In this document: positions 47,408 through 61,521 of the stretch, in pieces
Numbering within the stretch: position 1 is the first letter of the stretch
How the letters are laid out: each line of letters starts with the position of its first letter
Source: Hydrogenophaga pseudoflava
Lineage (GTDB): Bacteria > Pseudomonadota > Gammaproteobacteria > Burkholderiales > Burkholderiaceae_C
Direction of reading: 5' to 3'
NCBI RefSeq assembly: GCF_031020795.1
Contig: NZ_JAVHJP010000001.1
Location: forward strand, 1,103,251-1,164,771
Length of the DNA: 61,521 nucleotides
Translations under genes and position numbers: made by a program
The notes under the pieces: model-generated
Told to the model about the DNA's origin: nothing
The model's input: the letters and a program-made list of their open reading frames with translations, nothing else
Database searches by the model: none

Positions 47408-48391
47408 TCAGGCCTGGTTCAGGGGCAAAGGGGCCATGCGCCGTCCGTAGACGCGGCGCACACGCTCTTCAAGAGAGGGATGGGAGTCGAACCAGTGTGC
47501 CATGCGTCCCTCCTCGGTGCCGACCAGCAGCATGTGCTGCACCATCGACCCGATGCGGCGCGACTGCACACCTTCGTGCCGCTGGCTCATCACCTTGCGC
47601 AGCACGCCACCGATGCCGTCGCGGCTGCGCGTCCACTGCACCGAGCGGGCGTCGGCCAGGAACTCGCGCTGGCGCGAGACCGCGGCCTGCAGCGCGTGGC
47701 CCGCCATCCAGCCCAGCCAGCCGGCGCCCATCAGGGCCAGCCCGAGCAGGGTGGCCAGGGTGCGGTGCTCGCGGATGTCGGGCTCGGCCAGGTCCTGCCC
47801 CATGCGAAACAACATTTCCAGCCCGAACACCATGCCCACCAGCCGCATGTTCAGGCGCGTGTCGCCCTCGCGGATGTGGCTGAACTCGTGCGCCACCAGC
47901 CCTTGCAGCTCGTCTCGGCTGAGGTGCTCCAGCGCTCCGCTGGTCACCGCCACCACCGCATCGTCCTCGTCCCAGCCGGCGGCGAAGGCGTTGATGCCCT
48001 CGTCGCGTGCCATCACCATCGCGACCGGCCGCTTCATGCCCGAAGAGATGGCCATCTCGTCGACGATGTTGGCAAAACGCTGCTCCGCGAAGTCACCCGA
48101 GTGCACCAGCCGGGCGCCCATCTGCTCGGCCAGCGCCTGGCCACCGCTCGACAGGCGCGAGGTTTCCAGCCACCAGCCACCCAGCACGAACAGCAGGGTC
48201 ACAGCGGTGTTGACTTCGAAGAAATAGCGCGGGTAGGCAGCGCCCGGCACCCAGAAGCTCCAGGTCAGCCCCCAGGCCAGGGCCAGCGCCGCATTGACCA
48301 GAACGACCAGCAGCAGCACCGCCACACCAAAGGCCACCAGCAGCCGCAGCGTGCGGACGCGCGCCTCTCGCTGCGACTCGAAGATCAGCAC
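47408..48391 (-). CDS. M48 family membrane metalloprotease (HtpX-like)
   Basis: 327 residues. Two transmembrane helices near 16-40 and 58-75 precede the zinc motif H168-E169-x2-H172 in LVAHEFSHIREGDTRLNM, a third ligand lies in REFLADARSVQWT, and further hydrophobic helices lie between (LATLLGLALMGAGWLGWMAG). These features place it in the M48B (HtpX-like) integral membrane proteases that degrade damaged membrane proteins. It is not classic HtpX because the N-terminal region differs and it is preceded by lemA, a pairing seen in many bacteria. It may work with LemA in the envelope. Confidence 0.88.
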   Translation of the reverse strand: MLIFESQREARVRTLRLLVAFGVAVLLLVVLVNAALALAWGLTWSFWVPGAAYPRYFFEVNTAVTLLFVLGGWWLETSRLSSGGQALAEQMGARLVHSGDFAEQRFANIVDEMAISSGMKRPVAMVMARDEGINAFAAGWDEDDAVVAVTSGALEHLSRDELQGLVAHEFSHIREGDTRLNMRLVGMVFGLEMLFRMGQDLAEPDIREHRTLATLLGLALMGAGWLGWMAGHALQAAVSRQREFLADARSVQWTRSRDGIGGVLRKVMSQRHEGVQSRRIGSMVQHMLLVGTEEGRMAHWFDSHPSLEERVRRVYGRRMAPLPLNQA

Positions 48392-48410
48392 GGGCTGCGG
48401 ACAGCGTCGG

Positions 48411-49004
48411 TCAGAGGGACACCTTGACCGGCTGGCGCTCGGCCTCGCTGGTGGTCGAGGCCAGCATGGCCTGGGTCTGGAAGTTGAACAGGCGCGCGAT
48501 GACCAGGGACGGGAACTGCGCCGCCGCGTCGTTGAACTCCAGCACGTGGTCGTTGTAGGCCTGGCGCGCGAAGCCGATGCGGTTCTCGGTGCTGGCCAGT
48601 TCCTCGCTGAGTTCGCGCATGGTCTGGTCGGCCTTGAGCTCGGGGTAGGCCTCGGCCACCGCCATTAGACGACCGAGCGCGCCACCGAGCACCTGCTCCG
48701 CGCCCGCAAGCGCGCCAATGGCGCCCGCGTTCAGCGGGCTGGCTGCGGCCGACTGTTCGGCGCTGCGGGCCTGGTTGCGGGCCGCGATCACGGCCTCCAG
48801 CGTCTGCGCTTCGTGGGCCAGGTACTTGCGCGCGACCTCGACCAGATTGGGGATCAGGTCGTAGCGGCGCTTGAGCTGCACGTCAATCTGCCCGAAGGCG
48901 TTGGCGATCGCATTTTTCAGGCGGGTCAGGCGGTTGAAGGCCCCGATGGCCCAGAACACCACCAGCAGAGCGACGGCCAGCAGGATCCATGACACAGGCG
49001 ACAT
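48411..49004 (-). CDS. lemA: LemA family protein
   Basis: 197 residues from the ATG at 49004 with AAGGAG upstream. One N-terminal transmembrane helix (about 5-22) precedes the long helices of the LemA domain with YDLIPNLVEVARKYLAHE, AYPELKAD and STENRIGFARQAYND, all family hallmarks. LemA proteins are envelope proteins of poorly known function that often travel with M48 proteases, here the next gene, 19 bases downstream. It lies beyond the rpoBC terminator and so needs its own promoter. Confidence 0.92.
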   Translation of the reverse strand: MSPVSWILLAVALLVVFWAIGAFNRLTRLKNAIANAFGQIDVQLKRRYDLIPNLVEVARKYLAHEAQTLEAVIAARNQARSAEQSAAASPLNAGAIGALAGAEQVLGGALGRLMAVAEAYPELKADQTMRELSEELASTENRIGFARQAYNDHVLEFNDAAAQFPSLVIARLFNFQTQAMLASTTSEAERQPVKVSL

Positions 49005-49100
49005 CTCGAACGCTCCTTCGCAAGGCGCCGGGACCACCCCGGCGGGCGTGCGCAATATAGCCCAAGCCCCTGTTCACCGCGGTGTGGAGCGCCCATGAAA

Positions 49101-49130
49101 AACGCCCCCGGCCTGACGGCCGGGGGCGTT
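49101..49130 (-). terminator. Rho-independent terminator of rpoBC
   Basis: A perfect 13-base stem (AACGCCCCCGGCC with GGCCGGGGGCGTT) and a four-base loop is followed on the - strand by a TTTTT run that reads into CATGGGC. It lies 35 bases after the rpoC stop and is the strongest terminator in the window. Confidence 0.95.
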
Positions 49131-49165
49131 GAGGGATTGGACGGCGATTCCGTCCTGGCGCCGGC

Positions 49166-53380
<4,215 letters not shown>

Positions 53381-53406
53381 GGGTTGCTTTCCTTTTCTTC
53401 AGTGAA

Positions 53407-57531
<4,125 letters not shown>

Positions 57532-57670
57532 GAGATCTCCGGGCTTGAGGTCTGCGGCGACTGATCAGCCAAACCGTCGCTCTCAAGGCGGCGGGTGACG
57601 GGCTTGGCGGCAGGCCACTACCTGCCGTTGGCGGACGACCTGCGCGTTGCACGCAGGCCCGGACCAAGTG

Positions 57671-57778
57671 GTCTTCTGCAGTCGGGGTCAGAAGACACGG
57701 ATAAGAAGACTCGGTGGAATCTGCTTATCGGTGTTCTGAAAGCACCAAAGGCTGGAGGCCCTTTCGAGCACTCCAGCC
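57671..57778 (-). terminator. Structured rplL-rpoB intergenic region, attenuator candidate
   Basis: The rplL-rpoB gap has two inverted repeats. GGCTGGAG and CTCCAGCC (57750-57778) form an eight-base stem with a 13-base loop followed on the - strand by TTTGGTGCTTTC, a weak terminator shape 17 bases after the rplL stop. Further on, GTCTTCTG and CAGAAGAC (57671-57696) form a second stem. In E. coli the same gap holds an attenuator and an RNase III site, which this resembles in position. Confidence 0.55.
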
Positions 57779-57794
57779 CCTGACCAGAACCGAA

Positions 57795-58175
57795 TTACTT
57801 GAGTTCGGCCTTGGCGCCGGCTTCCACCAGCTTCTTGACGGCAGCTTCGGCGTCGGCCTTGGCGATGCCTTCCTTGACGTTCTTCGGAGCGCCGTCGACC
57901 AGGTCCTTGGCTTCCTTCAGACCCAGACCGGTGATTTCGCGCACGGCCTTGATGACGGACACCTTGTTGGCGCCGGCTTCGGTCAGCACAACGTTGAACT
58001 CGGTCTTCTCTTCGGCGGCAGCGGCGCCACCAGCAGCGGCACCACCGGCGGCCGGAGCGGCCATGGCGGCGGCGGACACGCCGAACTTCTCTTCAATGGC
58101 CTTGACCAGGTCATTGAGTTCCATGACGGTCATGCTGTCCAGCGCCGTCAGAAATGCGTCTTTATCGAATGCCAT
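57795..58175 (-). CDS. rplL: 50S ribosomal protein L7/L12
   Basis: 126 residues. The N-terminal dimerisation helix ([20 protein letters not shown]), the alanine-rich hinge and the C-terminal factor-binding domain ([20 protein letters not shown] and [19 protein letters not shown]) are all present. L7/L12 forms the flexible stalk that recruits translation GTPases such as EF-Tu and EF-G. It lies 41 bases after rplJ. More L12 than RpoB is needed per cell, which the structured gap downstream could provide. Confidence 0.98.
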   Translation of the reverse strand: MAFDKDAFLTALDSMTVMELNDLVKAIEEKFGVSAAAMAAPAAGGAAAGGAAAAEEKTEFNVVLTEAGANKVSVIKAVREITGLGLKEAKDLVDGAPKNVKEGIAKADAEAAVKKLVEAGAKAELK

Positions 58176-58216
58176 TTTGATTTCCTAACAATTGGTTAAA
58201 CGAACTGACTGCGCCT

Positions 58217-58744
58217 TCAGGCGGCAGCAGCTTCTTCGGCTGCCGGAGCGGCAGCGCCTTCGCCTTTTTTGGCCGCCAGGGCACCCAGCACCACGGCGGT
58301 GCGGGAGATCGGCGACTTCAGCAAGCCACACAGCTGGGCCAGCAGCACTTCCTTCGAAGGAATGCTGGCGAGCTGCTTCACGCCGTTCTGATCCAGGACT
58401 TTGCCGCCGTAAACGCCACCGCGGATGACCAACTTGTCGTTGGTCTTCGCGAAATCGGCCACCACCTTGGCGGCGGCCACAGCGTCTTCGGAGAAGCCGT
58501 AGATCAGCGGACCGGTCATCTGGTCGCCGGCCACTTCGAACGGGCTTCCGGCCACAGCGCGGCGGGCCAGGGTGTTCTTCAGAACACTCAGGCTGACACC
58601 GCTGCTGCGTGCCTTCACGCGCAGTTGGTCCATGGCAGCAACCGTGATGCCGCGGTATTCCGCCATCACGAGCGTTTGAGCTTTTGCGGCGAGGCTGGTC
58701 ACTTCGGAAATGACCGCTTCTTTCTCACTGCGATTCAGACTCAA
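58217..58744 (-). CDS. rplJ: 50S ribosomal protein L10
   Basis: 175 residues starting with the TTG at 58744 (reads [20 protein letters not shown]), which has AAGGAG at an eight-base distance; no ATG lies nearby at a position that would fit the family N terminus. The N-terminal RNA-binding domain and the alanine-rich C-terminal helix that binds L12 dimers are present. L10 anchors the stalk to 23S rRNA and, as a complex with L12, represses its own mRNA in E. coli. The 248-base leader between rplA and rplJ holds GC-rich inverted repeats (around 58915-58950) and could contain such a binding site. Confidence 0.97.
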   Translation of the reverse strand: MSLNRSEKEAVISEVTSLAAKAQTLVMAEYRGITVAAMDQLRVKARSSGVSLSVLKNTLARRAVAGSPFEVAGDQMTGPLIYGFSEDAVAAAKVVADFAKTNDKLVIRGGVYGGKVLDQNGVKQLASIPSKEVLLAQLCGLLKSPISRTAVVLGALAAKKGEGAAAPAAEEAAAA

Positions 58745-58992
58745 GGTCTACTCCTTCAATGTGCTTGGGGCTTGCGCCCGTCCACACGCTTCATTGCAGC
58801 GACCAACTGTTGAGGGAAACGGGTTCCATCTGCAGCGGGATCGCCATCTGCGCTGGCTTTCTCCGATTAAGTCGCAGGATCCGAAGACCCTTTGACACCA
58901 GCGGTCTTGGATGGCCCCACCTGCCGGCCTTACGGCTGGCGGGCGGGCCCACCACACCCGGGCGACCAGAGCCACCCGGGAATCTCTTGCGA

Positions 58993-59688
58993 TTACGCCG
59001 AGATGGATTGGGTGTCCACGCGGACGCCCACACCCATGGTCGACGACACAGCCACCTTGCGCAGGTACACACCCTTGCTGGTGGCCGGCTTGGCCTTGTT
59101 CAGCGCGTCGATCAGCGCCGCCAGGTTGCCCTGGAGCTTGTCGGCGTCGAACGAGCGGCGACCGATCGTGCCGTGCACGATACCGGCCTTGTCCACACGG
59201 AACTGCACCTGACCAGCCTTGGCGTTCTTCACGGCGGTGGCCACGTCGGGCGTCACGGTGCCGACCTTGGGGTTGGGCATCAGGCCACGGGGACCTAGCA
59301 CCTGACCCAGGGTACCGACCACGCGCATCGCGTCGGGAGAGGCGATGACCACGTCGAAGTCCATCTTGCCCGCCTTGACTTCGGCGGCCAGGTCGTCCAT
59401 GCCGACGATGTCCGCACCGGCGGCTTTGGCTTCTTCGGCCTTGGCACCCTGGGCGAACACGGCCACGCGCTTGGTCTTGCCGGTGCCGTTGGGCATCACG
59501 ACAGCGCCGCGCACCACCTGATCCGACTTCTTGGCGTCCACGCCGAGCTGGATCGCCACGTCGATGGATTCGTCGAACTTGGCGTTGGCGCATTCCTTGA
59601 CGATCGCCAGGGCGTCGGTCAGGGGGTACAGCTTGTTGCTGTCGACTTTGCCTTCAAAGGCTTTTTGCTTCTTGGTCAGCTTGGCCAT
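58993..59688 (-). CDS. rplA: 50S ribosomal protein L1
   Basis: 231 residues, standard length. The start [16 protein letters not shown], the [14 protein letters not shown] stretch and the [20 protein letters not shown] signature identify L1. L1 forms the mobile stalk near the E site and represses the L11-L1 mRNA in other bacteria. The ATG lies one base after the rplK stop, so the two are translationally coupled. The 248-base gap to rplJ follows. Confidence 0.98.
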   Translation of the reverse strand: MAKLTKKQKAFEGKVDSNKLYPLTDALAIVKECANAKFDESIDVAIQLGVDAKKSDQVVRGAVVMPNGTGKTKRVAVFAQGAKAEEAKAAGADIVGMDDLAAEVKAGKMDFDVVIASPDAMRVVGTLGQVLGPRGLMPNPKVGTVTPDVATAVKNAKAGQVQFRVDKAGIVHGTIGRRSFDADKLQGNLAALIDALNKAKPATSKGVYLRKVAVSSTMGVGVRVDTQSISA

Positions 59689-59689
59689 G

Positions 59690-60121
59690 TCACACGCCCT
59701 CCACGATCACGCCCATCGAACGGGCAGAACCAGCGATGGTCTTGACGGCTGCGTCGATGTCGGCAGCGGTCATGTCCTTCATCTTGGTCTTGGCGATTTC
59801 TTCCAGCTGGGCGCGGGTGATCTTGCCGACCTTCTGCTTGTTGGGCACCGGAGAGCCCTTGTCCAGCTTAATGGCCTTCTTGATCAGCGTCGTCGCCGGG
59901 GGGGTCTTGATGATGAAGGTGAAGCTCTTGTCCGCGAAGGCGGTGATCACCACCGGCAGCGGCAGACCAGGCTCGACGCCCTGGGTCTGGGCGTTGAACG
60001 CCTTGCAGAACTCCATGATGTTCAGACCGCGCTGACCCAGCGCCGGACCGATCGGGGGAGAGGGGTTGGCCTTACCAGCTGGCACTTGCAGCTTGATGAA
60101 GCCGACGATTTTCTTCGCCAT
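59690..60121 (-). CDS. rplK: 50S ribosomal protein L11
   Basis: 143 residues, standard length. The N-terminal [20 protein letters not shown] loop and the C-terminal [12 protein letters not shown] signature are intact, with the proline pair that contacts the thiostrepton-binding rRNA region. L11 is part of the GTPase-associated centre and is needed for RelA activation. It is separated from nusG by 113 bases that hold a strong hairpin, and followed by rplA after one base. Confidence 0.98.
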   Translation of the reverse strand: MAKKIVGFIKLQVPAGKANPSPPIGPALGQRGLNIMEFCKAFNAQTQGVEPGLPLPVVITAFADKSFTFIIKTPPATTLIKKAIKLDKGSPVPNKQKVGKITRAQLEEIAKTKMKDMTAADIDAAVKTIAGSARSMGVIVEGV

Positions 60122-60195
60122 GTTTTAGCTCCTGCGAGTACAGGCGGCTGTATTGAAAACAGCCTCCTCGCGGTTGAAACCCGGAAAGGACTGAA

Positions 60196-60226
60196 GCTGC
60201 AGGCGCCGGGTGAAACCGCCTGCAGC
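60196..60226 (-). terminator. Hairpin between nusG and rplK
   Basis: GCTGCAGGCG and CGCCTGCAGC (60196-60205 and 60217-60226) form a perfect ten-base stem with an 11-base loop, nine bases beyond the nusG stop. On the - strand it is followed by TTCAGTCCTTTCC, which is not a clean T tract, so it may be a partial terminator, an RNA-processing site or an mRNA stabiliser. Confidence 0.5.
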
Positions 60227-60234
60227 CATAAACA

Positions 60235-60804
60235 TCAGGTCTTCTCGACCTGGCTGAATTCCAGCTCGACCGGCGTGGCGCGACCGAAGATGGTCACCGA
60301 CACACGCAGCTTGTTCTTTTCGTAGTTGACTTCTTCGACCGTGCCGTTGAAGTCGGTGAAAGGGCCTTCCTTGACGCGGACGTACTCGCCGACCACGAAC
60401 TCCACCTTGTGGCGCGGCTTGTCAGTGCCTTCCTGCATCTGACTGACGATCTTCTGCACGTCCTCTTCGGAAATCGGAGCCGGCCGGTTCTTGGCGCCGC
60501 CGACAAAACCCGTCACCTTGTTGGTGTGCTTCACCAGGTGCCAGGTGTCGTCGTCCATCACCATTTCCACCAGCACATAGCCGGGGAAGAACTTGCGCTC
60601 GGTGGTGCGCTTCTGGCCATTCTTGACCTCCACCACCTCTTCGGTCGGCACCAGGATGCGACCGAACTTGTCCTGCATGCCGGCCCGGTTGATGCGCTCG
60701 ACGATGTTGCGCTCGGCGGCCTTCTCCATGCCGGAGTAGGCATGCACCACATACCAGCGCATGCCTTCCGTCGGCGTCCCCAGCAGACTGTTGTTTTCGC
60801 TCAT
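60235..60804 (-). CDS. nusG: Transcription termination/antitermination factor NusG
   Basis: 189 residues from the ATG at 60804. The NGN domain begins with [20 protein letters not shown] and includes [11 protein letters not shown], and the C-terminal KOW domain has [20 protein letters not shown]. NusG binds RNA polymerase, suppresses pausing and couples it to the ribosome or Rho. Its start overlaps the secE stop by one base (TAATG), as usual. The start is followed by [14 protein letters not shown] before the NGN domain. Confidence 0.98.
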   Translation of the reverse strand: MSENNSLLGTPTEGMRWYVVHAYSGMEKAAERNIVERINRAGMQDKFGRILVPTEEVVEVKNGQKRTTERKFFPGYVLVEMVMDDDTWHLVKHTNKVTGFVGGAKNRPAPISEEDVQKIVSQMQEGTDKPRHKVEFVVGEYVRVKEGPFTDFNGTVEEVNYEKNKLRVSVTIFGRATPVELEFSQVEKT

Positions 60805-61187
60805 TATTTTCTCCACCCCAGGATCAGGTCGTAGAACAGCCACTCCAGGGTCTTGTCGGTCAGCCAGAGGAAAAGCGCCATCACCACCACGAAGGCAAAC
60901 ACATACGCCGTCATCTGGATCGCTTCCTTGCGGGCGGGCCACACCACCTTCTTGGTTTCACGCCAGGAGTCCCGCCCGAAGGCCACGAGCTGCTTGCCGG
61001 ACTCGGACACACCGAACACCGCGACGGCAGCCAGGACACCCACGATCAGTGCGCCCCACTGCGCCAGCGCACCCTGCGCGGCCAGCAGGTAGAACGCAAC
61101 GAATGCGCCCAGAAGCAAGGCGACGGCAACCGCCAGCTTGGCCTTGTCGGCACCTGTGTTGACGGTTTGTACTTCGGATGTGGCCAT
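60804..61187 (-). CDS. secE: Preprotein translocase subunit SecE
   Basis: 127 residues from the ATG at 61187. Three transmembrane helices are visible (about 17-35, 40-58 and 92-112), the three-helix form found in proteobacteria. The conserved amphipathic segment [22 protein letters not shown] precedes the last helix and clamps the SecY channel. It is the first protein gene after tRNA-Trp. An ATG at 61244 would add 19 residues and was rejected because the family starts near MATSEVQT. Confidence 0.96.
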   Translation of the reverse strand: MATSEVQTVNTGADKAKLAVAVALLLGAFVAFYLLAAQGALAQWGALIVGVLAAVAVFGVSESGKQLVAFGRDSWRETKKVVWPARKEAIQMTAYVFAFVVVMALFLWLTDKTLEWLFYDLILGWRK

Positions 61188-61248
61188 GAGATACCAGAGA
61201 TGCTTGACTTGTGGGCGAGACCAGAACCCGAAAGCCCCAGACACGCAA

Positions 61249-61280
61249 GCCCACCAGAAGTCCCGAAGACTTCGGCGGGC
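61249..61280 (-). other. Hairpin between tRNA-Trp and secE
   Basis: GCCCACC and GGCGGGC (one mismatch) enclose GAAGTC-CCGAA-GACTTC, giving a long stem of about 13 pairs at 61249-61280. It lies 58 bases beyond the tRNA 3' end with no T tract on the - strand, so it is more likely a processing or stabilising element that separates tRNA-Trp from the secE mRNA than a terminator. Confidence 0.5.
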
Positions 61281-61338
61281 CTGATGACACTCAACAGCCA
61301 GGGCTCAGAACCCTGATCGACTCATTTGTCCTGTTGGG

Positions 61339-61414
61339 TGGCAGGGGCAGAGGGAATCGAACCCCCAACCTTCGGTTTTGGAGACCGACGCTCTGCCAAT
61401 TGAGCTATACCCCT
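61339..61414 (-). tRNA. tRNA-Trp (CCA)
   Basis: The - strand gives a 76-base tRNA with encoded CCA (61341-61339). The acceptor stem AGGGGTA pairs fully with TGCCCCT (one G-T pair), the anticodon is CCA within CGGTCTCCAAAACCG, and the T arm reads GGGGGTTCGATTCCCTC. It lies between tuf and secE, the conserved place of the trpT gene in proteobacteria. Confidence 0.97.
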
Positions 61415-61444
61415 ACTTGGCTGAAATCCTGACGAGCAGGAAGA

Positions 61445-61521
61445 TTACGCAATGATCTTGGCCACGACGCCGGCGCCGACGGTGCGACCGCCTTCACGGA
61501 TGGCGAAGCGCAGACCTTCTT
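61445..61521 (-). CDS. tuf: Elongation factor Tu, C-terminal end (rest outside window)
   Basis: Only the last 24 or so codons are inside. Read on the - strand, the end is EGLRFAIREGGRTVGAGVVA followed by KIIA and a TAA stop, which is the invariant EF-Tu C terminus. EF-Tu delivers aminoacyl-tRNA to the ribosome. It is followed after 30 bases by tRNA-Trp, so the two probably share a transcript. A second tuf copy, usual in this group, cannot be seen here. Confidence 0.97.
   Translation of the reverse strand, partial: EGLRFAIREGGRTVGAGVVAKIIA

Overview
The window is a G+C-rich chromosomal segment of a betaproteobacterium. The gene order tuf, tRNA-Trp, secE, nusG, rplKA, rplJL, rpoBC at the right end, the order M48 protease, rsmB, DUF4390, ntrY, ntrX next to tRNA-Phe, and the protein sequences point to Burkholderiales, most likely Comamonadaceae (Hydrogenophaga-like; this genus is an inference). 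No insertion sequence, prophage, CRISPR array or rRNA gene was seen.

Layout. 1-3.1 kb: the 3' part of an ABC-F ATPase (uup) and a soluble hybrid histidine kinase. 3.1-9.9 kb: a MocR-type regulator facing a tightly packed six-gene set (LysE/RhtB exporter, EamA exporter, PLP aminotransferase, GST-like protein, PhzF-like isomerase, threonine dehydratase-like enzyme), probably for uptake-independent handling or detoxification of an amino acid or analogue. 9.9-19.3 kb: a membrane hybrid kinase, a histidine phosphatase, a creatininase-family hydrolase, a cyclopropane fatty acid synthase, a DsbD-family reductase and four small proteins (DUF2164, CYTH, DUF4287, AHSA1-like). 19.5-23.7 kb: hemE, an AT-rich intergenic region with DnaA-box-like sites, priA and a second histidine phosphatase.

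23.7-33.2 kb: the most distinctive region, an apparently complete locus for quinohemoprotein amine dehydrogenase (QHNDH). qhpA (diheme alpha subunit), qhpD (radical SAM maturase), qhpC (gamma subunit carrying the cysteine tryptophylquinone) and qhpB (beta-propeller subunit) run leftwards. qhpR (AraC regulator) faces them, and qhpF (ABC exporter), qhpE (subtilisin-like protease) and qhpG (flavin monooxygenase) form a second leftward operon. Together these would make, modify, trim and export a periplasmic primary-amine dehydrogenase.

33.4-38.7 kb: katG with a candidate regulated promoter and a 25-codon leader ORF, then a lower-G+C pair made of a lipoprotein and a DUF2235 (Tle1-like) lipase, resembling an orphan type VI effector and its immunity protein, then an AEC transporter. 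38.8-42.4 kb: a Rep/UvrD helicase coupled to a small secreted protein, two small cysteine-motif proteins and tRNA-Phe. 42.4-49.0 kb: an NtrX-like regulator lacking the AAA+ domain, NtrY, a DUF4390 protein, RsmB, an M48 protease and LemA. 49.1-61.5 kb: the RNA polymerase and ribosomal protein operon with its strong terminator, tRNA-Trp and the end of tuf.
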